Of a stretch of 17,942 nucleotides of DNA, positions 1 to 12,800 are shown one piece after another (position 1 is the stretch's first letter; each line of letters starts with the position of its first letter). Made by a program: the position numbers and the translations under genes. The DNA is from Clostridia bacterium (lineage in GTDB: Bacteria; Bacillota; Clostridia; TANB77; CAG-508). The notes under the pieces are model-generated. The model was given only the letters and a program-made list of their open reading frames with translations, made no database searches and was not told the DNA's origin. Where the stretch lies: the NCBI GenBank assembly GCA_900768805.1, contig CAAGEF010000273.1, positions 1 through 17,942 of the forward strand. Direction: 5' to 3'.

Positions 1-856
1 ATTGTTTCGCCATTTTGTAATATTCCACCTACAGTATTGTATGTTGCTTCTATTTTTATAGCATTTCTTACTTGTGCCATTATTATTGGATTATAAGTAG
101 TTCCTACTCCTAATAACGCATTTAGAGTTGATGGTGTTCCCCAACCATATAAATTACCGTTGTTATCTATAGCAAAAGCTGTGTCGCATCCCAATGCTAT
201 ATCTATGATATTACTTAAATATCCTTCTCCATCTACACCTTTTACTTTTGTTGCATATAGCAGATTTGTTGTATTTCCTTGTCCTAATTGACCATAAACA
301 TTTGAGCCCCACGCATATATTTCTCCAGATTTTGTTAATGCCATTGCATAACCATTTCCAACTGCATTTGTATTAACTGCATTTACTTTTAATACATTCT
401 TTAGATATGTATTTTCATCAATTTTTACTTGTACTGGGAAGTTTCTATTAGTAGTATCTCCTTGACCTAGTTGTCCACAACCATTCAAACCAGAAGCCCA
501 TACTGTTCCATCCTCTTTTAAAACTACTGTAAAGCCTTCTCCACCCTCTACTTGAGGTACTGTTATTGCTTCAGTTTTATTTCTGTAAACATTTATTATT
601 GCTTTAGCTTTTAAACCTGTATTTTCGTTATATCCTGTTATTGTTGTATATCCTACAGCTTTTCCAGTAACAACTCCATCGTTTTCAACTGTTGCAACAT
701 CTTCATTTGATGATTTCCATTTCCAATCACTTTCAGTTTGTTCTTCTTGAATGAATACATTAAATCCTAATACATTTTCTACATCAATATCTAATGTATC
801 TCCTATTTTTATATATTCATTTTTTGCATTTAGACTTATTTCATTAATTCCTAAAT
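1..856 (-). repeat. Module 9 of the giant protein, cut by the window edge (type E)
   Basis: Residues about 4247-4531. The Ig domain is at about 583-856, followed by blades VWASGLNGCGQLGQG, IYAWGSNVYGQLGQG and LYGWGTPSTLNALLG, after which the frame leaves the window. Its last visible residues (GGILQNGET) match the corresponding part of module 8, so the rest of a propeller is expected outside. Confidence 0.82.
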
Positions 857-3800
857 GAGCTAAAGATTTTGTACTATTATTAGTTCCATTACCAATTTGA
901 CCATAAGTGTTATCTCCTGAAATCCATACTGTTCCATCTTGTCTAACAATTCCCATATTTCTTGAATTAGCACTCCAATGACAATTTGATTCTACTAACA
1001 ATAATGCATCATTTACCTCTGTTCCATCTTCATTTTTCATTACGATTGGATAAGTTGCATTGTTTGTTGTTCCATCACTTAGTTGACCATAACCGTTATA
1101 ACCTGTTACATAGACTTTTCCGTCTGTTCCAAATATTTGTAAATTTCTATTAGACGCCTTAATTGTTTTTGCTATAACAGCATCTCCATTTTCAAATTTT
1201 ACTTGATTATATGTATTTATTTTTGTTGTATTTCCTTGTCCTAATTGTCCAAAATTATTTAAACCTGTTGCCCATACTGTTCCATCTTCTTTTAACACAT
1301 AACCAGAATATCCTCTTAAACTTAATTCTGTTATATCATTAAATAAATATGTTATTCCAGTTGGATTTGCAGTTGAACCAGAACCATTTTCTCCATGTAA
1401 ATTTTCTCCAAATACTATAGTCTCACCATTTTGTAGTATAGCCCCTATCATATCATATCCTGCTTCCAATCTTACTGCATTATAAAAGCCATTCAATTTT
1501 GTAGGATAATATGAAGTTGCATCTAATATATATTGATGTGTTCCCCAAGCATAAACATCTCCATTATCGCAAATTGCAAATCCCATGAAAGCAGATGTTC
1601 TAATATCTTTAACATTTTCTAAATATCCTTCTCCAGCAACTCCTTTTACTTTTGTAGCATATAATAGATTTGCTGTATCTCCTTGACCTAGTTGTCCATA
1701 TACATTAGCTCCCCACATATAAACTTCTCCTGATTTTGTTAATGCCATTGCATAACCATTTGAAGCATTATTAGTATTAAATGCCTGAATTTTTAATACA
1801 TCTTCTAAATATGTATTTTCACCAGTTTTTACTTGTACAGGAGTATTTCTATTAGTTGTATCTCCTTGACCTAATTGTCCACAACTATTTAAGCCTGTTG
1901 CCCATACTGTTCCATCCTCTTTTAAAATTACTGTAAAGCCTTCTCCACTTTCTACTTGTGGATTTGTTATTGCTCCTTTTTTATTTCCATAAACATTTAT
2001 TATAACTCTTGCTTTTAAACCTAATTTTGAATTATATCCTGTTATTGTTGTATAACCTACTGTTTTTCCTGTAACTATTCCTTCATTATTAACTATTGCT
2101 ACATCTTCATTTGATGAACTCCATGTCCAATCACTTTGAGTTGGTATTTCTTGAACAAATACATTAAAGCATGAAGCTGTTAATACATCTATATCTAATT
2201 TTTCATCTATTTTTATGTACTCATTTCTTGCATTTAAAATTACCTCATTAACACCTAATTTTGTTAAATATTTTGTACTTACATTTGTTGAATTACCTAT
2301 TTGTCCCCATGTATTATCTCCTGCAAGCCATATTGTTCCATCTTGTTTTAAAAGTGCTATATCTCTTGGTGCTGAATAATAATTATAGTTTTGTCCTAAA
2401 CCACCAATAATTAATGCATCTTTTACCTTACTTCCATCACTATTTAATATTTGTGTTAATACTGTTTTATTTGCTGTATCGCCTGTACATAATTGTCCAT
2501 ATCCATTATATCCAGACATATATACTTCACCATTTCTTGTTTGTATCATTAAATTTGCACCATTAGCTGAAATATATTTAATATCTATTTTATTTCCTTC
2601 TTCATCTGTTGGTAATTCTATTTCTGTTAATTTATTTCTATTAGTTGCATCTCCTAAAGCTAATTGTCCAACTCCATTCCAACCAGTTGACCATAAAGTT
2701 CCATTTTCTCTTAAAATATATGTACTATATCCTCCTAATTTTATCCATGTTGCATCTACTGCAAGTGTATATTTTAAACCTGGATTTCCATTAGTTTCAA
2801 TACCACCATAATTATTATGTGCCCATCCAATTGTTTCTCCATTTGATAACATTGCTGCACAATCTGAATATCCTCCAGATATCATAATTGCATTAGTAAT
2901 TCCTGTATCTTTAAAATATGTTATTGTATTTTCTCTTCCAGTAGATAAATTTTGATACCAATAATTATGACCAACAACATATACACTTCCAGATTTTGTT
3001 AATGCCATTGCATGATAATCACCTGCTGAAATATCTATAACATCTTCTATATATGTTGATTCATCTATTTTCATTTTTTGAGCATATATCTGATTTTCTG
3101 TATTTCCTTGAGCTAATCTTCCATATAAATTTTGTCCCCAAGCATATACATATCCATCCCAAGTTAATGCCATTGTATATTCTGAACCTACAGATATTTT
3201 CTTAACATTTGTTAAATATGTATCTTCATCTAATTTTACTTGAACTGGCATATTTCTATTTCTAGTTGTTCCATCCCCTAATTGACCTACATTATTTGCA
3301 CCTGTTGCCCATACAGTTCCATCTTCTTTTAATACTATTGTAAAGGAATCGTCTTCTTCTACATATGGCATTGTTACTACACCAGCTTTATCTCTATATA
3401 CATAAATAATTGCTCTTCCTGTTATTCCTAATTTATTATTTTTTACTGTTATTGTTGTATATCCTACTGTTTTTCCTGTAACTATACCTTCACTGTTTAC
3501 TGTTGCTACATCTTCATTTGATGAACTCCACTCGAAAACACCTTGCTCCTCTTCTGGAATAATAAATACATTAAATGAACCAGCATTAAGTACATCTATA
3601 TCTAAATTTTCACCAATTTTTATATAAGTATTTTTTTCAGATAATTCAACATCTGAACCACCTACTTGAACTAAATATTTTTTAGCAATTGTATCTCCTA
3701 CACCAAATTGTCCCCAAGTATTATCTCCTGAAATCCATACAGTTCCATTTTCTCTAATTAAAGCTATATTTCTTCCTACAGTATTATAAAAACTATTATT

Positions 3801-6800
3801 TCCTAAAGAGCTTAATACTAAACTATCTGTAACCTCTGTTCCATCACTGTTTAATAATGAAATTAATGTATTTTTATTTGCTGTATCTCCAGTACATAAT
3901 TGACCATATCCATTATATCCTGTTACATATACTTTACCTTGATCATCTTGTACCATTAAATTGCTTCCATTACTTGAAATATATTTTACTTTTACTTTAT
4001 TTCCATCTTGAGTCTCAGGTAAAATAGTTTCTGTTAATACATTTCTATTTGTATTATCACCTATTCCTAATTGACCTACATTATTATATCCTGTTGACCA
4101 AATTCTTCCGTCCTCATTAAGAACATATGAAGAATATCCTGCTAATTTTATATCTATTGCATCTTTTGATAATATTCTATCTAACCCTGGATTTCCATTT
4201 GTAAGTACAGCACCATATTGGTTATGCCCCCATGCTACTGCTTCACCTGTTGCACGTAACATTCCACAATCTGAATATCCAGCAGTTACTTTTATTACAT
4301 TTGAAAGTCCTGTATTTTTTAAATAATAAATTTTATCTTCTCTTCCAGTTGATAAATTTTGATACCAATAATTATGTCCAGACACATATACACTTCCATC
4401 TTTTGTTAATACTAATCCATGAGCATCACCTGCAGCTATATCCACTACATCTGAAATGAAATTCGTATCATCTATTTTCATTTGTTTTGCATATACCATA
4501 CTTGCAGTTCCAACTGAAGCACCTTGTGCTAAATGTCCATAATCATTATATCCCCATACATACACTTTTCCATCTTTTGTTAATGCCATTGTCCATTGAC
4601 GTCCAGCTGATATTTTAATTACATTTTCCAAATATGTATTTTCATCTATTTTTACTTGAACTGGCTTTGTTGAATTTACTTTTGTTCCATCTCCTAATTC
4701 GCCATTTCCATTATATCCTGTAGCCCAAACAGTTCCATCCTCTTTTAATATTATTGTTTCTGTATCCATTTGTGCAACTTGAGGAACTGTTATTGCACCT
4801 TCAATATTTCTATATACATTTATTATTGCTCTACCTTTTATTCCACTTGCTTTATTATATGCTGAAATTGTTGTTGTTCCTACAACTTTTCCAGTAACAA
4901 TACCATTTTCATTTACTGTTGCAACATCTGGATTTGAGCTTTCCCATATCCAATCTGATTGTTCTAATTTTTCTGGAATAAATACATTAAAGTTTGAACC
5001 TTCTAACACATCTATATCTAATGAATCACCAATTTTCAATAATTCATTTCTTGCATTTAATTTTACTGTTGATACTCCTGCTTCTGTAAAATAATTACCT
5101 GGAGTTGTATCATTTGTTCTATTTCCATATCCACCATATGTATTTACACCTGAATTCCAAACAGTTCCATCTTCTCTAATTAAAGTATCATTGTGTTGTG
5201 CATATCCTACTGAAAGTACTAATGCATCAGTTACTTTAGTTTGATCTTGATTTAACATATTTGAAAATCTTGCATGATTTGCTGTATTTCCAACCGAAAT
5301 TGTTCCATATCCATTATATCCAGTTGTAAATATTTCACCATTATTCATTATAATATTTGCTTGACAATGATTTACTGCAACAGCTCTGATATCTTCTGCT
5401 GGAAGATATGCATCTTGTTCACTATTATAGATTACAACATCTATAGGATATGCTGAACCAGTATTTGTAGCTCCATTTCCAATTTGTCCTTCATAACCAT
5501 ATCCCCAAATTACTGCTTTATGATTTTCTAATAAAGCAATTGATGATGTTTGTGTTTCAAAATCTATTACATGTTTTAAATTTGTATTTATTTCTTTACT
5601 TCTTGTATGAACTGGAGCTGTATAATATGATCTACCTTCATTCGTATCATATGCACCGGCACCAGCTCTACCTCTACCATTTAAGCCCCACATCCAAACA
5701 GTTCCATCTGCATCTAATACACCTTCTTGCCATTCATATCCTGAAATCTTTACAGCATTATCAATATATAATACTTTTTGGAAGGTATAATATGTTGTTG
5801 TTGTTCCATTTCCATTTCTTCCATAATCGCCTCTACCAGTTGAATAAACATCTCCATTTTCTAATACAATCTCTGTTCCATCATATCCTGCTGCTATATC
5901 TACTACTTTAGGCATTATTTCATACCCAGCTATGCTTGTTACTTTTGTTGCATATAATCTATTAGTTGTATCTCCCAAACCTAATTGTCCTAAATTATTA
6001 TATCCCCAAGTATAAATTTCACCTTCTTTTGTAAGTGCAATTCCGTGTCCCCAACCTAATGCAAAATCTACAACATCAGTTAAATATGTTCCATCCTCAA
6101 GCATTACTTGTGAATACTCATTTCTATTAGCGACATCTCCTTGAGCTAGCTCTCCATGTGAATTTATACCTGCAAGCCATAATGTACCATCTTCTTTTAA
6201 TACACCAGTAGCTCCAGTTAATGTACCACTTGATTTAGGTACAGTTATTGTACCTTCTTTATCATTGTATACATGAACTAAAACTCTAGATTCTTCTCCG
6301 GATGTTTTATCCTTCGCGATTATTGTACAATTTCCAAGTGAAATTCCTGTTATTGTTCCATTTTGAGAAACCTTAGCAATATTTTCATCTGAACTTATAT
6401 ATTCTAATTCTATTTTTCCAGCTACAAATGTATTAAACACTTGTGTTTCATCTGTTAAAGTTAATTTCTTACTTGTATTTGCTTTAATATATAATTGTCT
6501 ATCTGTAAATTCTATATTGTTATGACCATAAATTTCTAATAATACTGAATTTTGAGTTTGTCCTACTCCATGTCCGAATTGTCCATATTCATTGAAACCA
6601 GAAACATATACAGCTCCTGTTTTAGATACATAACCATATATTCTATATCCACCTTGTCTACCTATCAATAAAGCATTAGTTATTATATTTTGATTTTCAT
6701 CTAACATTGGCTTGAATTGTGTATTTGCTACAACTGGAGATGTAGTAGTAGAATATCTTCCATAATGATTTGTTCCTGTAGCAAATATTCTTCCAGATTT

Positions 6801-9800
6801 ATCTAATACAACTGTTGAATTATTTGGATTTGAAATATATTTTACTCCTGTAAATCCATCTAATTGTTCTAATATTGAGGTTATATTTAATGGTAAATTT
6901 CTACTTGTTGTTGTTCCATTGCCAAATCCACCTTCTCCATTGTACCCCCATACATAATATTGTCCATCTGCAGTAAGCGCTGATACTGTATGGTTTGCAG
7001 ATACATCAACTATATTTTCTAAATATCCTGTTCCATCTTCTGTTTTTACATATCCTGTTGTATTTGTATTTGAATTATGTCCTTGTCCTAATTCTCCATT
7101 TCCACTATATCCAACTGTTAAAGCTCTACCACTTCCAGTTAAATATATATTATTCCAATGACCTGATGACATTAAAACAATATTTTCTGTTCTTAATACT
7201 TTTACAAAATTATTTGCTTGACCATAATTTTCATTTCCAAGTTGTCCATAGTTATTTCTACCTGCAACAAAAACTTGTCCATCCTCTAATAATATCTCAC
7301 AATGCTCATGACCAGATGAAATTTGAATTACTTTTGGCATATTTTCATATCCGATTACGCTAGTTACCTTTGTTGCATAAAGCCTATTTGCTGTATCTCC
7401 TAAACCTAGTTGACCATATCCATTCCATCCCCATGACCATACATTTCCATCTTTATCTAGTGCATAAACTGAAGCTTCTCCACTAGTTATTTGAATTATA
7501 TTTTCCAAATATGTTTCTTCATCTATTTTTATTCTAACTGGTTCAGCACTATGTGTTGTATTTCCCTGTCCTAATTCTCCATTTGTATTTACACCAGATG
7601 CCCAAACTTCTCCATTTTCTTTTAATACAACTACTGTTGAATTATGTACTTCTATCATGCTAGGAATAGTTATTACATCATCACCTTTATTTGTTACATA
7701 AATAACAGCTCTTGCTTCTACTCCTGTTTCTTTATCTTTTACAATTATTGTTGTATATCCAACAGATTTTCCTGTTACTAATCCTGTATTACTTACTTCT
7801 GCAACCTCTGTATTGTATGAAATATACTCATATTTATCATAGCTTTTTTCATCTTGTATAAATACATTGAAATCAGTTCCAGATATTTCAAGTTGGAATT
7901 TTTCATCTATTTGTATATATTTTTGTCTTACATTCAAAGTATTACTTGTACCTGCTTTTGTTAAATAATTTCCTGTTGTTGTAATTGTTGTTCCATTTCC
8001 ATATTCACCAAAATTGTTTGTTCCTGCAGTCCATACTGTTCCATCATCTCTAATAATTGATAAGTTATGATAACTATATCCATAAGGTAAGAATAAAGCA
8101 TCTGTTAAACTACTTCCATCTGCATTTATTACTTTTGTTAACCTACTTATACGTCCTGCTGTTCCTATTGATAATGATGAATTTAAATTATAACCACTTG
8201 CATATACTTCACCATTTTGAAGCTCGATTATTATTGCACAATGCTCTGTTCCTATTTGTTTTATGTTTTGTGCTTGAACATAAGATTCTGTCTTCTCATC
8301 ATATATCACTAAATCTATTGGTAAACCTGAATAATTATAATTTCCTGTTGTTCCATTTCCAAGTGTTCCATCATAGTTATATCCCCAAGCAACTGCTGTA
8401 TGATCTTCTAATAATGCCGAAGCTTGTGTTTGAACACGTAATTGAATTACATGTTTTAAAAGTCCACTATTCTTTTTATTTCTTGTATGTACTGGAGATG
8501 TATAATATGAATTTACTTCATTTGATGAATATACATTTGTTCCAGCTCTTCCCCAACCATTTAGACCCCACATCCAAATAGTTCCATCTGCATCTATAGC
8601 TCCTTTTGGTTGCTCATCACTGCATACTTCAACAGCATTATCAATTAAATTAACTTTTACAAAAGTAGTATATTGATTTGTTGTTCCATTTCCATTACCT
8701 CCATATGAACCTGCACCTGCTGAATAAACAGTTCCATCCTCTAGCATTAATACACTATTAATCCAACCTGCAGATATATCTTCTACTTTTGGCATTGTTT
8801 CATATCCTTCAATACTAGTAACTTTTGTTGCATAAAGTCTATTAGTAGTGTCTCCTAAACCTAGTTGACCATTACTATTTAAGCCCCAAGTATAAACTTC
8901 ACCTGATTTTGTTAAAGCTATACCATAATGTCCACCCATTTGTAATTTAACAACATTGTTTAAGTTTGTTATTTTTCCTGTTTCTTCATCTTTTACTTTT
9001 AGTTGTTTATACGTAGTTTTCATAGCTGTATCGCCTTGTGCAAGTTCTCCATAGCCATTATATCCAGTTCCCCATACAGTTCCATCCTCTTTTAAAACAA
9101 CTACTGCTGTTCCACCGTTATTACTATGTGAGTTTGCAACCATTGGTACTGTAATAGCTCCTGTTTTATTATTATACACATGAACCATTACCCTTGCTTC
9201 TTCACCAGAAATTTTATCTTTTGCAATTATTGTACAATTTCCAAGTGAAATTCCTGTTATTGTTCCATCTTGAGAAACTTTTGCAACTGCTTCATCTGAA
9301 CTTGACCAAGCTATATTTACTGTTGTATTTTCAAATGTATTAAATATTTTTGTTTTATTTGATACTGTTATTTTTTGTGTATTATTTGCTTTTAAATATA
9401 ATTGTCTATCTGATAAAACTAAATTATTATGTCCATATCTATCTAGTAAGAATGTATGATTTCCAGTATATCCAATACCATATTGTCCATTATCATTATC
9501 ACCAGCTATATAAACATTTCCAGCTTTTGAAATCACACTAAAAGTTAAATGTGAAGGTGAATTCCATGTTATTAAAGCCTTATCAAAAGGTTTTGCATCT
9601 TCATTTAACATTGGTAAAAAGGCTGTATTTGTTTCTGTAGGTGTTTCTGATACAGCCATTCTTCCCCAATAATTATATCCTGCTGAATATAATTTTCCAG
9701 AAATGTCTTGAAGTATTGTAGCTGAATTTGCTGTTGCAATATATTTTATCTTTGTTATATCTAAATTACTTGTATCTATTTTTACTGGCAAGTTACTGTT

Positions 9801-12800
9801 TGCTGTTGCTCCATTTCCAAAACTACCATTTCCATTATATCCCCATACATAAGCTTCACCATCTGATGTTAATGCCATAGGGTTATGATTTGAAGCTATT
9901 TGAACTATTCCTGTTAAATATCCTGTATTATCTGAATTTTTTACATATGATACATAATTTGAATTACTATTAGTTGCTCTTCCTAATTCTCCATTTACAT
10001 CATATCCACATGATAATATTCTTCCACTTTGTGCTAAATATAAATTATTCCAATGTCCAGCAGATATGCTAACAACATTGTTTACTCTTAATGTAGGTAC
10101 CAAATTGTATGATGGATTATAATTTTCATTTCCTAATTGTCCATAATTATTCCATCCTGCTGTATAAACATCACCATTTTCTAGCAATATTTGTATATGA
10201 TAAGAACCTGCAGATATTTGAATTATTTTTGGCATTGTATCAAAGCCTGGTATTGCAGTTACTTTTGTAGCATACAATCTACTTGCAGTATCTCCTAAAC
10301 CTAATTGACCATATCCATTATGTCCCCATGACCATAATTCTCCGTTTTTATCTAAAGCATATGCATTATATTCTCCTACAGCTATTTGAATAATATTCTC
10401 TAAATATGTTGTTTCTGAAGTTTTTATTCTTACTGTATCTACATAGTTTGTTGTATCTCCTTGTGCAAGTTCTCCATTTGTATTTATTCCAGATCCCCAA
10501 ACTTCTCCATTTTCTTTTAAAACATATACACTACCTTTTACTGTTGACATTGTTTGTGGAACTGTAATTACTTTACTTCCAACATTTGTAACATAAATTA
10601 TTGCTCTTGCTTCTACTCCATTTGTAATATTTTTTCCAATTATTGTTGTATAACCTACAGATTTTCCTGTTACTATTCCATTTTCATCTACTGTTGCTAC
10701 ATCATTATTGTATGATTTCCATGAATACTTGTATTCTTCTGGTTTTGATTCAAATACTGAAAATGGAGTTCCATCTATCATTTCTAAACTAAAGGTTTCA
10801 TTTATTTTCATATATTTTTGTCTAACATTTAATTTTGCTAAACTAGTACCCATTTTAGTTAAAATAGTTGTATTAATTGTATTTTCATTTCCCATTTGTG
10901 TGTAATTATTAAACCCTGTTATCCAAATAGTTCCATCAGTTTTTATTATTGCCTTATTGTAAGAATATTCACCATTTCCAACCCATGATGTTTCATTTCC
11001 AATTAGTAAAGCATCTGTTACAACATCTGTTTCATCTCTCATTTGTACAAATTCACTTGAAGATATTGTTGTTCCATTTCCTAAAGTTCCTGCAATATTG
11101 CATCCACTAGACCATACTGTTCCATCAGTTAATTGTATTTGTAAACTATACATTCCACCTGAAATATATTTTATTTTAGCAGTTCCATTTTTTACAGAAC
11201 TTGGTAAATTTGTTATTTGTGTCCAAACATTTCTAGCTGTTGTATCTCCTAAACATAATTCTCCATAACTATTATATCCAACTGCCCATAATGTTTTGTC
11301 AACTTTTAAAACCATAGCATCTCTTTGTAATGCAACAATATCTATTGCTTCTTCAAAAGTTTTAGTTGGAATATAAGAATAATATGAACTTCCAGTTATA
11401 TATGATGTTCCAATTCCAGAACCACCCCAACCATAAACATCTCCTGATGAAGTTAATGCAAGTGCTTGCTCTTGAACTGATATTTTTACAACATTTTCAA
11501 TATTTGCTTTTTGTGGTACTGATGTGTAATCTGTGTAATATACTCCATTACCCATTATTTGATTACTTCTTCTACCCCACATATAAACTTCTCCAGTTGC
11601 AGTTACTGCACCTGTTTCAACAAAACCACTATCTATATCAACAATATTATTTAAATATCCATTTGGTGTTCCATCACCATCTGTATCTGGTCCTACAACT
11701 TGAATTGCATATGCTGAATATGAAACAGAGGTATTTCCATTTCCTAAACATCCATTATTATTTTGTCCCCATGTCCAAACAGTTCCATCAGCTCTTAATG
11801 CTGTTGCACTATATTCTTCATTTACTGAAATTTTAATTACATTTGTTAAATATTCATTTTCACTTATTTTTACTTGAACTGGTAATAAACTATTTGTTAA
11901 AGTACCATCACCTAATTGTCCTAAATGATTTCTACCAGTAGTCCATACAGTACCATTTTCCTTCAAAATTACTGTAAAGTTTTCTCCTGTTTCTACTTGT
12001 GGAGTTGCTATTGCTCCACTATTATGTACATTAACTATCGCTAAAGCCATTGTTGATGTATCTTTATTTGTTGCATAAATTGTTGTTGTTCCAACAGATA
12101 AACCTGTAACTGTACCATTACTATTTACTTTTGCAACCTCTGGATTTGATGAATACCATAAAAATCCAGATTGATCATCAAAAAGCTTTCCTGAATTTTC
12201 GTATAAAACATCAAAATCATAATTTTGACCTATTGCTATATTCTCTTGATTTGCTGATAACTTAATATTTTGATTTATAGTAACATTTCCATTACCACCA
12301 GCTCCAGCTGTACTATATAAAACTGTTGCTGCTCCACCAAGTGCAGTAATAATATTATTATTTTTTACAGTATCTGCAAAAATATTAACACTTCCTCCAC
12401 CAGATGAACCACCTGGATCTACTCTTCCGTTTGTATTAGATATTCCACATACACTTGAACTTACACCATTAGCAGTAATTTCACCATTATTATATATTTT
12501 ATCTGCATATAAAACTAATAATCCTCCAGTTCCCCATCTTCCAGTATAATCAACTGCAGCTTCTCTATATGCTCCATATCCTCCAGATGGATTTCCTGTT
12601 CCACCAAGTGAAATTTGTCCATATCCAGAACCATTACTTGATCCAACAACACCGTTTCCACCAGCTCCACCAATAGAAGAACCTGGTCCAGAAGCAACAT
12701 GCCATCCGCCACTTCCGTCTGAATTAGAGGCTCCTGAACCGCTACCACCAGAATATGAAGTACCAGCACCACCAGCACTAATAGTTATTGCTTTAGTCCA

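Noticed and set aside
4232..11836. Several plus-strand frames of 60-174 codons
   Set aside because: They lie opposite the giant gene, have Leu/His/Phe/Tyr-rich low-complexity translations typical of the antisense of A/T-rich repeats, and lack ribosome binding sites. They are shadows.
12515..12778. Minus-strand frame of 87 codons
   Set aside because: It is an out-of-frame reading of the glycine-rich segment of the giant gene, which stays open through it.
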